The notes under the pieces were generated by a model that saw only the letters and a program-made list of their open reading frames with translations, made no database searches and was not told the origin of the DNA. The position numbers and the translations under genes were made by a program. From Delphinus delphis (taxonomy: Eukaryota > Chordata > Mammalia > Artiodactyla > Delphinidae): a stretch of 64,000 nucleotides of DNA. This document shows positions 22,701-34,389 of this stretch, piece by piece. The stretch lies in assembly GCF_949987515.2 (NCBI RefSeq), contig NC_082694.2, positions 61,254,080-61,318,079 of the forward strand, in the 5' to 3' direction. Position 1 is the stretch's first letter, and every line of letters starts with the position of its first letter.

Positions 22701-23924
22701 TCTCCACCCCAGGTTGCTGTGAGGATCAAAACAGAAAAAATACGTGAAAGAGATTGTATAAAATCATAAAGCAGGATTTACAGAAGTGAGGCCTGTTTAT
22801 TGCTTGGAAGGTAATAATAAAGAACATAATCTGCAACACCTACCATGGCAGCATTTGCTCATAATTCCACATTTAAAATTCGAATAAAGAATAAAAATGA
22901 GTTTTGAAAAATCTCTATTTTTTTAAATCATAAGCTAGTTGAGAAGGGATGTCCTGCTAACTGAGAAAAATGGGACAAGGTATGGTTTGGTTGAGCTTGT
23001 TTTTCCAATTTTCTGAATGCAAAATTTGATGCAGACCAGAGCAGCTCTTCAGCAAATGGAGGTTTTCTGTGGTCCGATTTGTCTAGTTACGTTTCCTTCC
23101 ACTCTGCTTTTATTGTGAAGAAGCTTAATTTAATTCGCAAGTAAGAAGAGTGTTTTGCTTTTGCATGTTTTGTGATGTATTAATGTATAACAAGATTAAT
23201 TAGCATGAAAGATTAATTACAAAGCACTTGAACTAAATGAGTGCTAATTATGATGAAAGCTGAACATAATCACTTCATTAGCAGAACAGGGAAAATGAAA
23301 ACGGCATGTTCCCAGTTCTGCGACAGGTGAGCAAAGGCAGGTAGGCTAGGTTTCAGGACAGTGCCAAAGCCGGTGGTCGGTGTCCAGCTAGTGGGCTGAG
23401 TCACAGGGCAATGGCGGTCCTACAGATTCCACAATGGGCGCAGTTGACCACCAGATTCCCTGATTAAACAAAATCATGTTTGGAAATGCTCCCAGGTGTT
23501 TTGAAACACTGAGTTAGTGACATGACTGGGCTCAGCAGGTGTTAGGCTATTTTTACCTCTTTGCACTCTGGTAGCTTCTTCTCACTCTCCTTTGAAAGCA
23601 CCTCTTCTGTCCCTCAAACACAACATTACTTAGTGGTCTAGCCCTGGCCTCTTTTCACACCACGTGCCCTCCATAGACACTAGTACAAAGTATGTGCTGA
23701 ATATTTCAAATCTTTCCGCCTGGACTCAGAAGTTCCCCTGGCCATTATTCGTTACCATCTTGACATTTCATAGGCATTACAAACCAAAATGTCCACAAAG
23801 GAGCTTGTCATCCTCTGAATTCCCTGTCCTGATTTGTGGTGGCCCTATCCACCCAGCTCAGCCAGTAAGAATCAGAGAATTGTCACTACTCTCATTCCCA
23901 CTTCATTGTTTTTCTACAAAAAAT
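22701..23924. other. Single-copy DNA; contains an AT-rich, homeobox-site-rich block
   Basis: No repeat was recognised. Between about 23090 and 23300 the sequence holds many TAAT/ATTA cores ('gattaattagcatg', 'gattaattac', 'gtgctaattatg'), like vertebrate enhancers of developmental genes. Function is only inferred. Confidence 0.4.
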
Positions 23925-24315
23925 ATTTTTATTGAGATGTCATTCACATATCATAGAACTCACCCTTTTAAAGTGTATGATTTAGTGGCTTTTAGTATAG
24001 TCACAGAGTTGTGCATCTATGACCACAATCAATTCTAGAACATTTTCATCACCCCACAAAGAGTACCCCTTAACCATTCTCCCAGTCCCTCCTCCTCTTG
24101 GCCTTTGGCAACCATGAAGCTACTTTATATCTCTATAGTTTTGCCAATTCTGGATACTTCTTATGAATGGAATTATACAATATGTGGCCTTTTGTGATTG
24201 GCTCCTGTCACTTAGCATAGTGTTTTGAGGTTCATCCCTGTTGTAGCATGTACAGTACTTTAGTTCTTTTCAGTGGTTAAATAATATTACATCGTGCTCA
24301 TCCTTTCTTGAATGG
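23925..24315 (-). repeat. Old L1 3' UTR fragment, antisense
   Basis: 'tttttattgagatgtcattc', 'acatatcatagaactcaccc', 'gtatagtcacagagttgtgc' and 'cacttagcatagtgtttt' are the order of an old (L1MB-like) L1 3' end in antisense. Confidence 0.8.
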
Positions 24316-24319
24316 ACAG

Positions 24320-24897
24320 TTGTATAAATTCCTAACTTGTTCCTGTGCTTCCAGTCTTATCCCCTCCAGTCCATTCTCTGTGCTGTTTCCAGAGGAATAT
24401 GTAAGCACAAATCTGATTATGTCCTGCTTAACGTCTTTTGGTGGCTCCCCGCTCCTTGCAGGAGGAGGTCTAAACTCCCGAGCATGGTGTACCAGTTCTA
24501 GGGTGCTTCCACTGACTACCCAGCTTCTTTCCCAGCCCTCTCCTTCTGTACCGTGGGCACAGCCAGAGGAGACCACCTACTCTGTTTGTTCTGTGTGGAG
24601 TGACCCCTTCCTGTCTTTGCAGGTACAGCTTCTCTGCCAGGAATGTCCTTCCTTGTACACTCTGCCAAGCACACGCCTGCTCATCCTTCTCTATTTATAT
24701 GTCATCTCCTCCTTGAGTTTCCATAGGACCTTGAAGGCAACTCTGTTAGGGTATGTATCACTTGCTATAATTATTTGTGAATATCTGTGAACTTAAATCC
24801 AGGAGCTAAGTTTTGCTTCCCACTCTATCCTCAGGGCCTGATACAGAGCCTGGAAGACAGGCAGAAATTGATGAATGTTTGTTAAATAAATAAATGC
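24320..24897 (+). repeat. L2 LINE 3' end, sense
   Basis: A long L2 3' match ending 'ttgatgaatgtttgttaaat'. Inner blocks are 'tgtcatctcctccttgag' and 'cagggcctgatacagagcc'. A 160-codon frame across it is a repeat by-product. Confidence 0.85.
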
Positions 24898-26364
24898 TTG
24901 GAGATAGAAAGAAGCATAATATTTTAAATATTCCTATTAGTAGCTTATAAACTCATAAACAATGTGGATATTTTTGTCTGAGCACATGGGTAATAACAGC
25001 GTTACTAAATATCAGACTGTTCTAGGAAAAAAAGAAGCAAAGATGCTATTAAAAAGAATAGAAATCTTATTTCCTGAGAATAGCTTAATTTATTTATCAA
25101 AAATTCACTAGGCAGTTGCTGACCACTCTGTTTCATTCTGACCCCAGTAGCTCAAGGATCTCAGTAGATAGCTGGTTTGTAGAAAGAATCTGCTTTTGAA
25201 TTTCATTGTGCAAAGTGCCTTTCACCTGTACGCAATGAATTTTGTTTGTGAAATTCTTGTAGTAACTGAAGTCATGATCAATACGTGGAGGTATCAGAGG
25301 GCTCTCTTGCCACACACTAAATCCAAGAAGCCAGATAGAATTCCTTCTTTTTAGGAAGTGCGTGGTTGGCTCTCACTGAATTGATCAGCAGTCTATATGT
25401 TGTTCTGATTATTGCAGTTTATCCCATGGTTTGTGTTTGATCTTTCTGAGGATTTTAAAAAGATTTCAGTTTTGAGGAGTTCTTGCTCTCTTTAATTCAT
25501 AGCAACAGTATGAGAATGTCCTTTTGCAGTTCTCAATCGGAGATGGAATTGTAAAAGTTAATTGACTTGGCAGACAGGTTCACAAGGTATGTAATGTTCA
25601 AAGGCAGATCATAGCCTTTATGTGCTGCAGCACATAAGAGATCTAAGTGAAGCCATGTTCTCAAACATCAAAGGTTAGTGAAAGTCAAGATGGCTAAGCT
25701 ACCCAAACATTTTTTTCTCTTTCCCTCTCTGCCTTTCTCCTTCTCTTGTTGGAATATTACTTGAATTAGCTAGTTGGACTCGTTAGAATTCAAATTCTGA
25801 TTAGTAAAGCACTACAGATATCTGTCAACCTCGCTCCCCAGGGCAATCCAGGGTGGATCTGTGGAAGCTGAATGCTCATAAGCAGAAAGAAGAATAATGA
25901 ATTTCTATTAAGAACTTTGTTTCCAGTGTCCTGGCCAAGGGCAAGCCTTCGTATACATTATCAAGATCCTTATTGCCTGACAAGGTACCATTAGGCCATC
26001 TCAGAATCCTAGACCTCTGGTACCTGAGAAATAGCAGTCACACTCAAAAACGTGGCCTTGCGCACACGCTATGCCAAACAGAGTTTTCAAGGAAAGTTTG
26101 GGTGATGCACAGAACCTGGATGTTCATATATGAAAATATATTTGATTGAATCCTTTTCTCCTCTGAACTCCTAATGCATTGACTGGTTTTATTACCCCAG
26201 TAATATTAAGTCATACATTGCCCTTTCTGTTCTCTAGTTGTTTCCTGTGTTAACCATTTCTTTCCAACTGGATTTTAAGAATACTGAAAACAGGGTCTGG
26301 ACATTTAGACTTTTCTAGCAAAATCAGTCAGTGCTGGGCAAGACTTTGATACTTGTTTTGGACT
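24898..26364. other. Single-copy DNA, nothing recognised
   Basis: About 1.5 kb of AT-rich sequence without recognised repeats, RNA genes or exons. Confidence 0.4.
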
Positions 26365-28370
26365 AGCATTCCTACTGCTTACAATGATAAACTCTCAAAA
26401 ATTACTGTGTCCCAGTCAAAATCCCAGCAAATTATTTTGTAGATATTAACAAACTGATACTAAAGTTTATCTGGGGAGGCAAAAGATCCAGAATAGCCCA
26501 CACAGTATGGAAGGAGAAGAACAAAGTCAGAGGACCGACACTACCTGACTTCAAGATTATTAAGCTACAGTAATCAAGGCAGTGTGGTACCTATTACTAT
26601 ATTTTAAAAGGATAACCAACAAGGACCTACTGTATAGCACAAGGAACTCAGCTCAATGTTAAGTGGCAGCCTGGATGGGAGGGGAGTCTGGGGGAGAATG
26701 GATACGTGTATATGTATGGCTGAGTCACTTTGCTGTGCGCCTGAAACTACCACAACATTGTTAATTGGCTATACTCCAATATAAAATAAAAAGTTAAAAA
26801 AAAAGACAGTGTGGTATTGGCAAAATAATAGACAAATATATCAATGGAATAGAATAGAGAAACCATAATCAGACCCACATAAAGACAGTGAACTGATCTT
26901 TGACAAAGGAGCAAAGGAAATACAGTGGAGAAAAATAGGCTTTTCAACAAACGGTGCTGGAAAAATTGGACATCCACCTGCAAAAAAAATGAATCTAGAC
27001 AGACTTTACAACCTTCACAAAAACTAACTTGAAAAGGACCATCACTCTAAATGTAAAATGCAAAACTAATAAACTCCTGGAAGATAACATAGGAGAATTC
27101 TAGATGATTTTGGGTGTTGCAATGACTTTTAAATTACAACACCAAGGCAAAACTCATGAAAAAATAATTGATACACTGAACTTCATTCAAATTAGAAACT
27201 CCTGCTCTCAAAAGACACTGTCAGGAAAATGAGAAGACAAGGTACAGACTGGGAGAAAATATTTGCAGAAGAAATACTTGATAAAGCACCGTTGTGCAAG
27301 ATATACAAAGAACACTTAAAACTTAGCAATAAGCAAATGAACAACCTAATTAAAAAATGAGCAAAAAAAAAAAAAAAAAAAAAAATGAGCAAAAGACCTG
27401 AACAGAAACTTCACCAAGCAAGATATACAGATGTGAAATAAACATATGAAAAGATGTTCCACATCACATGTCATAAGGGAATTGCACAATAAAGCAACAA
27501 TGAGCTACTTCTACACACCTGTTAGAATGGCTAAAATCCAAAACACTGACAACAAATGCTGGTGAGGATGTAGAACAACAGGAACTCTCATACATTGCTG
27601 GTGGGAATGAAAAATGGTACAGCCACCTTAGAAGACAGTTTGGCAGCTTTCTTACAAAATTAAACATACTCTTACCATACGATCCAGCAATCACACTCTG
27701 GTATTTACCCAAGCTAGTTGACAGCTTATATCCACACAAAAATAAGCACACACATGTTTATAGAAGCTTGATTCATAATTCCAAAACTTGGAAGCAACCA
27801 GGGTGTCCTACAGTAGGTGAATGGATGAATAAAATGTGGTACATCCAGACAATGGAATGTTACCCAGCACTAAAAATAAGTGAGCTATCAAGCCACGAAA
27901 AGACGTGGCGGAAACTTAAATGCGTATTACTAAGTGAAAGAAACTAATCAGCAAAGGCTGCGTACTATAGGAGTGCAGCCATATGACATTCTGGAAAAGG
28001 CACAACTATGAAGACAGTAAAAAGATCATTGGTTGCTAGGAGAGGGGAAGAGGAATGAATAGGCAGAGCACAGAAGAATTCTAGGGCCGTGAAACTACTC
28101 TGTATGATACTGTGGTGGTGGATACATGTCACTGTACCTTTGTTAAAACCCATAGACTATTCAACACCAAGAGTGAACTGCTAATGTAAACTGTGGTGAT
28201 AACAATGTGTCAACATAGAGTCATCAGTTGTAGTAATTGTACCACTCTGGTGCAGGATGTTGATAGTGAGAGAGGCTGTGTGAGTGGAGAGGGTAGGAAG
28301 TATATGGGAACATTCTGTACTTTCTGCTCCATTTTGTTGTTAACCTAAAACTGATCTAAATTTTAAAGTC
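26365..28370 (+). mobile_element. Old L1 LINE, ORF2 C-terminal region to 3' UTR, sense, interrupted
   Basis: ORF2 text begins 'ctcaaaaattactgtgtccc' and continues through 'ggaaccatctccatatg'-like blocks such as 'ggcaaaataatagacaaat' and 'cacctgttagaatggctaa'. It ends in a diverged 3' UTR near 28370. A poly(A) run lies at 27364-27384. A younger L1 3' end sits inside at 26590-26804. All frames are broken. Confidence 0.85.
26590..26804 (+). mobile_element. Younger L1 3' end inserted in old L1, with 11-base TSD
   Basis: A 5'-truncated L1 3' UTR ending 'gctatactccaatataaaat' plus poly(A). Flanks are 'gcagtgtggta' ending at 26590 and 'acagtgtggta' at about 26806-26816, so a TSD with one change at its first base. 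The old L1 ORF2 text continues cleanly after it. Confidence 0.87.
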
Positions 28371-28977
28371 TGGGGTTTTTTTTTGTTGTTGTTGTTGCTT
28401 TTTAAATTTACTCTTTGGAGGCACTGGCGAATGGCCCAGAGATGGGAGACAGTGGAGAGATATGTCCTTTGAAAGAAAACGGCACTGCAATGAGAGCCAC
28501 ATTTATCTGGCTTTTGTCCTGAGAGTATTCCCCAGTCTGTGCAGCCCCTGGGGGACAGAACTCAGGCTGGAGGTGGCTGTCTTATGGAGCTGAGAAGTCA
28601 AAGGTGGAGTCTGGGAATGCCGGAGCAGCTGGATATTGAAAAGAGAAGTAGTATAAAAGAGAGTCATGGGGTGGGGAGCCCGAAATCTATTGTACATGAA
28701 AACTCCCCTCAAATTACTGGCAGGTATGGAACTGTGCATGCATGATGAGACTGGTAAGACACCCCAAAGAAAAACATCATCTGAAAGGCTGAAAAAGTTG
28801 ACCAGAGACTTCTGCAGATGCCCACTGCCAGGGGAACAGGAATTTGGAGTTCATGTCCTGCTAAATTAGATGGGCTTGGTAAATACCTCAGGCTGTCCAT
28901 TGAATTCATGGAAGGGCTAAGCCTTAGGAGTTAAGGCCACATCCGAGGATTAAGAAACCCACCCTAAGATTAATGGC
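28371..28977. other. Unassigned sequence after the old L1
   Basis: GC content is higher than average. Overlapping frames of 66-78 codons lie on both strands. It might be part of an old LTR or LINE, but no diagnostic motif was seen. A (TTG)n patch lies near 28385. Confidence 0.35.
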
Positions 28978-28990
28978 AAAACCTGTATAG

Positions 28991-29368
28991 TTAGGCTTCC
29001 CTGGTGGCTCAGTGGTTGGGAATCCACCTGCCAATGCAGGGGGCATGGGTTCGAGCCCTGGTCCGGGAAGATCCAACATGCCGCGGAGCAACTAAGCCCG
29101 TGCACCACAACTACTGAGCCTGCACTCTAGAGCCCGCATGCCACAATTACTGAAGCCCACGCACCTAGGGCCTGTGCTTCGCAACAAGAGAAGCCACCGC
29201 AATGAGAAGCCCACGAACCACAACGAGAAGCCTGTGTATCACAACGAAGAGTAGTCCCCGCTCACTGCAAGTAGAGAAAGCCCGCTCACAGCAAGGAAGA
29301 CCCAATGCAGCCAAATATAAATAAATAAAATAAATAAATTTATTCTTTAAAAAAAAACCCAAACCCCA
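28991..29368 (+). mobile_element. Long-form CHR SINE, sense, with 13-base TSD
   Basis: Complete long SINE with 'acaactactgagcc' repeats and an AAATA-rich tail that continues into A/C-rich sequence. It is flanked by 'aaaacctgtatag' ending at 28990 and again at 29369-29381. Confidence 0.93.
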
Positions 29369-29580
29369 AAAACCTGTATAGATGACCCACACAAAGCCTA
29401 AACCAGGCCTTCAACAGATAGGTGATCCATTCATAATTTAACTGCTAGAAAAAAAGTAATGCTTTTATTTTTGTTTGTTTTGAATTTTATTTTATTTATT
29501 TTTTTATACAGCAGGTTCTTATTAGTCATTCATTTTATACACATCAGTGTATACATGTCAATCCCAATCTCCCAGTTCAT

Positions 29581-29604
29581 CCCACCCCCACCCCCACCCC
29601 CCAC
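29581..29604 (-). promoter_or_regulatory. G-rich tract of the L1 3' UTR (potential G-quadruplex)
   Basis: On the L1 sense (minus) strand there are four or more runs of three to six G separated by single T or short loops. G-rich 3' UTR tracts are a known feature of mammalian L1. Folding is inferred, not shown. Confidence 0.7.
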
Positions 29605-30148
29605 TGGTTTCCCCCCTTGGTGTCCATATGTTTGTTCTCTACATCTGTGTCTCAATTTCTGCCCTGCAAACCGGTTCATCTGTACCATTTTTCTAGGTTT
29701 CACATGTATGTGTTAATATATGATATTTGTTTCTCTCTTTCTGACTTACTTCACTCTGTATGACAATCTCTAGGTCCATCCACGTTTCTACAAATGACCC
29801 AATTTCATTCCTCTTCATGGCTGAGTAATATTCCATTGTATATATGTACCACTTCTTCTTTATCCATTCATCTGTTGATGGGCATTTAGGTTGCTTCCAT
29901 GACTTGGCTATTGTAAATAGTACTGCAGTGAACATTGGGGTGCATGTGTCTTTTTGAATTATGGTTTTCTCTGGGTATATGCCCAGTAGTGGGATTGCTG
30001 GGTCATATGGTAATTCTATTTTTAATCTTTTAAGGAACCTACATACTGTTCTCCATAGTGGCTGCATCAATTTACATTTCCACCAACACTGCCAGAGGGT
30101 TCCCTTTTCTCCACACCCTCTCCAGCATTTGTTGTTTGTAGATTTTCT

Positions 30149-30363
30149 TTCTTTCTTTTTTTTTTTTTTTGCTGCATGTGGGCCTCTCACTGTTGTGGCC
30201 TCTCCCATTGCGGAGCACAGGCTCTGGACGCGCAGGCTCAGCGGCCATGGCTCACGGACCCAGCCACTCTGCGCCATGTGGGATCCTCCCGGACTGGGGC
30301 ACGAACCCATGTCCCCTGCATCGGCAGGCAGACTCTCAACCACTGCGCCACCAGGGAAGCCCC
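30149..30363 (-). mobile_element. Short-form CHR SINE in the L1 ORF2 3' part
   Basis: Flanked by 'tgtagattttct' at 30137-30148 and 30364-30375. Same orientation as the L1. Confidence 0.94.
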
Positions 30364-32351
30364 TGTAGATTTTCTGATGATGCCAATTCTAACTGGTATG
30401 ACGTGATACCTCATTGTAGTTTTGATTTGCATTTCTCTAATAATTAGTGATGTTGAGCAGCTTTTCATGTGCTTCTTGGCCATCTGTATGTCCTCTTTGG
30501 AGAAATGTCTATTTAGGTCTTCTGTCCATTTTTGGATTGGGTTGTTTGTTTTTTTACTATTGAGCTGCATGAGCTGTTTATATATTTTGGAGATTAATCC
30601 TTTGTCCGTTGATTCATTTGCAAATATTTTTTCCCATTCTGAGGGTTGTCTTTTTGTCTTGCTTGCAGTTTCCTTTGCTTTGAAAAAGCTTTTAAGTTTC
30701 ATTAGGTCCCATTTGTTTATTTTTGTTTTTATTTCCATTACTCTAGGAGGTGGATCAAAAAGATCTTGCTGTGATTTATGTCAAAGAGTGTTCTTCCTAT
30801 GTTTTCCTCTAAGAGTTTTATAGTGTCTGGTCTTACATTTAGGTCTCTAATCCATTTTGAGTTTATTTTTGTGTATGGTGTTAGGGAGTGTTCTAATTTC
30901 ATTCTGTTAAATGTAGCTGTCCAGTTTAACCAGCACCACTTATTGAAGAGACTGTCTTTTCTCCATTGTATATCTTTGCCTCCTTTGTCATAGATTAGTT
31001 GACCATAGGTGTGTGGGTTTATCTCTGGGCTTTGTATCCTGTTCCATTGATCTACATTTCTGTTTTTGTGCCAGTACCATATTGTCTTCATTACTGTAGC
31101 TTTGTAGTATAGTCTGAAGTCAGGGAGTCTGATTCCTCCAGCTCAGTTTTTTTCCCTCAAGACTGCTTTGGCTATTTGGGGTCTTTTGTGTCTCCATACA
31201 AATTTTAAGACTTTTTGTTCTAGTTCTGTAAAAAATGCCATTGGTAATGTGATAGGGATTGCATTGAATCTGTAGATTGCTTTGGGTAATAGAGTCATTT
31301 TCACAGTATTGATTCTTCCAATCCAAGAACATGGTATATCTCTCCATCTGTTGGTATCTTCTTTAATTTCTTTCAACAGTGTCATAGTTTTCTGCATACA
31401 GGTCTTTTGTCTCCCTAGGTAGGTTTATTCCTAGGTATTTTATTCTTTTTGTTGCAGTGGTAAATGGGAGTGCTTCCTTAATTTCTTTTCAGATTTTTCA
31501 TCATTAGTGTATAAGAATGCAAGAGATTTCTGTGCATTAATTTTGTATGCTGCAACTTTACCAAATTCATTGATTAGCTCTAGTAGTTTTCTGGTGGCAT
31601 CTTTAGGATTCTCGATGTATAGGATCATGTCATCTGCAAACAGTGACAGCTTTACTTCTTCTTTTCCGATTTGGATTCCTTTTATTTCTTTTTCTTCTCT
31701 GATTGCCGTGGCTAGGACTTCCAAAACTATGTTGAATAATAGTGGCGAGAGTGGACATCCTTGTCTTGTTCCTGATCTTAGAGGAAATGCTTTCAGTTTT
31801 TCACCATTGAGAATGATGTTTGCTGTGGGTTTGTTGTATATGGCCTTTGTTATGTTGAGGTAGGTTCCCTCTATGCCCACTTTGTAGAGAGTTTTTATCA
31901 TAAATGGGTGTTGAATTTTGTCAAAAGCTTTTTATGCATCTATTGAGATGATCATATGTTGTTTTTTTTCCAATTTGTTAATATGGTGTATCACATTGAT
32001 TGCTTTGCACATATTGAAGAATCCTTGCATCCCTGGGATAAATCCCACTTGATCGTGGTGTATGATCCTTTTAATGTGTTGTTGGATTCTGTCTGCTAGT
32101 ATTTTGTTGAGGATTTTTGCGTGTATATTTATCAGTGGTATTGGTCTGTAATTTTCTTTTTTTGTAGTATCTTTGTCTGGTTTTGGTATCAGGGTGATGG
32201 TGACCTCATAGAATGAGTTTGGGAGTGTTCCTTCCTCTGCAATTTTTTGGAAGAGTTTGAGAAGGATAGGTGTTAGGTCTTCTCTAAATGTTTGATAGAA
32301 TTCACCTGTGAAGCTGTCTGGTCCTGGACTTTTGTTTGTTGGAAGATTTTT

Positions 32352-32558
32352 TTTTTTTTTTTTTTGCGGTACGCGGGCCTCTCACTGTTGTGGCCTTTCC
32401 CATTGCAGAGCACAGGCTTCAGACCTGCGGGCTCAGCGGCCATGGCTCACGGGCCCAGCCGCTCCGTGGCATGTGGGATCTTCCCGGACCAGGGCACGAA
32501 CCCGCATCCCCTGCATTGGCAGGCGGACTCTCAACCACTGCGCCACCAGGGAAGCCCC
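32352..32558 (-). mobile_element. Short-form CHR SINE in the L1 ORF2 middle
   Basis: Flanked by 'tgttggaagattttt' at 32337-32351 and 32559-32573. The endonuclease-side frame of ORF2 runs into the SINE sense strand and adds about 40 SINE-encoded residues before stopping. Confidence 0.95.
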
Positions 32559-33763
32559 TGTTGGAAGATTTTTAATCACAGTTTCTATTTCATTATTTGT
32601 GATTGGTCTGTTCATATTTTTTATTTCTTCCTGGTTCAGTCTTGGAAGTTTATACCTTCCTAAGAATTTGTCCATTTCTTCCAGGTTGCCCATTTTATTG
32701 GCATAGAGTTGCTTGTAGTAGTCTCTTAGGATGTTTTGTGTTTCTGCGGTGTCTGTTGTAAGTTCTCTTTTTTCATTTCTATTTTTATTGATTTGAGTCC
32801 TCTCCCTCTTTTTCTTGATAAGTCTGGCTAATGGTTTATCAATTTTGTTTATCTTCTCAACGAACCAGCTTTGAGTTTTATTGATCTTTGCTATTGTTTT
32901 CTTTGTTTCTATTTCACTTATTTCTGCTCTGATCTTTATGATTTCTTTCCTTCTGCTAACTTTGGGTTTTGTTTGTTCTTCTTTCTCTAGTTCCTTTAGG
33001 TGTAAGGTTAGATTGTTTACTTGAGATTTTTCTTGTTTCTTGAGGTAGGCTTGTATAGCTATAAACTTCCCTCTTAGAGCTGCTTTTGCTGCATCCCATA
33101 GGTTTTGGATCATCGTGTTTTCATTGTCATTTGTCTCTAGGTATTTTTTGATTTCCTCTTTGATTTCTTCAGTGATCTCTTGGTTACTTAGTAACGTATT
33201 GTTTAGCCTCCATGTGTTTGTATTTTTTACATTTTTTTCCCTGTAATTTATTTCTAATCTCATAGTATTGTGGTCAGAAAAGATGCTTGATATGATTTCA
33301 GTTTTCTTAAATTTACCAAGGCTTGATTTGTTACCCAAGATGTGATCTATCCTGGAGAATGTTCCATGTGCACTTGAGAAGAAAGTGTAATCTGCTGTTT
33401 TGGGATGGAATGTCCTATAAATATCAATTAAATCTATCTGGTCTATTGTGTCATTTAAAGCTTGTGTTTCCTTGTTAATTTTCTGTTTGGATGATCTGTC
33501 CTTTGGTGTAAGTGAGGTGTTAAGGTCCCCCACTATTACTGTGTTACTGTTGATTTCCTCTTTAATAGCTGTTAGCAGTTGCCTTATGTATTGAGGTGCT
33601 CCTATGTTGGGTGCATATATATTTATAATTATTATATATTCTTGGATTAATCCCTTGATCATTATGTAGTGTCCTTCCTTGTCTCTTGTAACTTTCTTTA
33701 TTTTAAAGTCTATTTTGTCTGATATGAGTATTGCTACTCCAGCTTTCTTTTGATTTCCATTTG

Positions 33764-34045
33764 TTTTGTTTTTGTTTTTTTTTTACATCTTTATTGGAGT
33801 ATAATTGCTTTACAATGGTGTGTTGGTTTCTGCTTTATAACAAAGTGAATCAGTTATACATATACATATGTCCCATATCTCTTCCCTCTTGCATCTCCCT
33901 TCCTCCCACCCTCCTATCCCACCCCTCCAGGTGGTCACAAATCACAGAGCTGATCTCCCTGTGCTATGCGGCTGCGTCCCACTAGCTATCTACCTTACGT
34001 TTGGTAGTGTATATATGTCTATGCCTCTCTCTCACTTTGTCGCAG
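33764..34045 (-). mobile_element. Second L1 3' end inserted in the L1, no visible TSD
   Basis: T-rich tail then 'acatctttattggagtataa', the 3' end of another L1 subfamily, ending abruptly after 'ctctcactttgtcgcag'. The host ORF2 text runs '...gatttccatttg' on the left and resumes 'catggaatatctttctcc' on the right, so the host is joined without gain or loss. Confidence 0.85.
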
Positions 34046-34184
34046 CATGGAATATCTTTCTCCATCCCCTCACTTTCAGTCTGAATGTGTCCCTAGGTCT
34101 GAAGTGGGTCTCTTGTAGACAGCATATAGTTGGGTCTTGTTTTTGTATCCATTCAGCAAGCCTGTGTCTTTTGGTTGGAGCATT

Positions 34185-34310
34185 TAACGTTTAATTTAAT
34201 TAAATGTTTAATTAACGTTTAACGTTTAATTTAATTTAATTACCTTAAACATTAATTTAATTTAATATAATTTAATTACCTTAAACATTCATGTTTAAGG
34301 TAATTATCGA
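34185..34310. repeat. AT-rich expansion with perfect 16-base inverted repeat
   Basis: Left arm 34273-34288 and right arm 34291-34306 ('atgtttaaggtaatta') are exact reverse complements around a 2-base centre. The left-arm sequence recurs at 34237-34252. It lies at the ORF2 start, where an L1 would normally have only one copy of this segment. Confidence 0.95.
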
Positions 34311-34389
34311 TATGTATCTTCCTATTACCATTTTCTTAATTGTTTTGGGTTTGTTTAGGTAGGTCCTTTTCTTCTCTTTTGTTTCCCAT

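Larger units (their letters stand above)
29693..34330 (-). pseudogene. L1 ORF2 pseudogene (endonuclease and reverse transcriptase)
   Basis: ORF2 protein nicks target DNA and reverse-transcribes L1 RNA on the broken strand. The endonuclease piece (from 33662 leftward) has GDLN at its residues 45-48, SRIDHILG at 103-110 and SDH at 129-131, all typical of the apurinic-type L1 endonuclease. A separate frame (31901-31440) has the reverse-transcriptase core, with [11 protein letters not shown] and FADDMILY (FADD at its residues 88-91). The C-terminal part (30343-29693) includes HWKxP-like degenerate text and MEYYSAMKRNEI. Several frameshifts and stops, two SINEs and an L1 insertion interrupt it, so no functional protein can be made. 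Confidence 0.93.

Noticed and set aside
24308..24790. 160-codon frame as a possible gene
   Set aside because: It is L2 LINE sequence reading through by chance.
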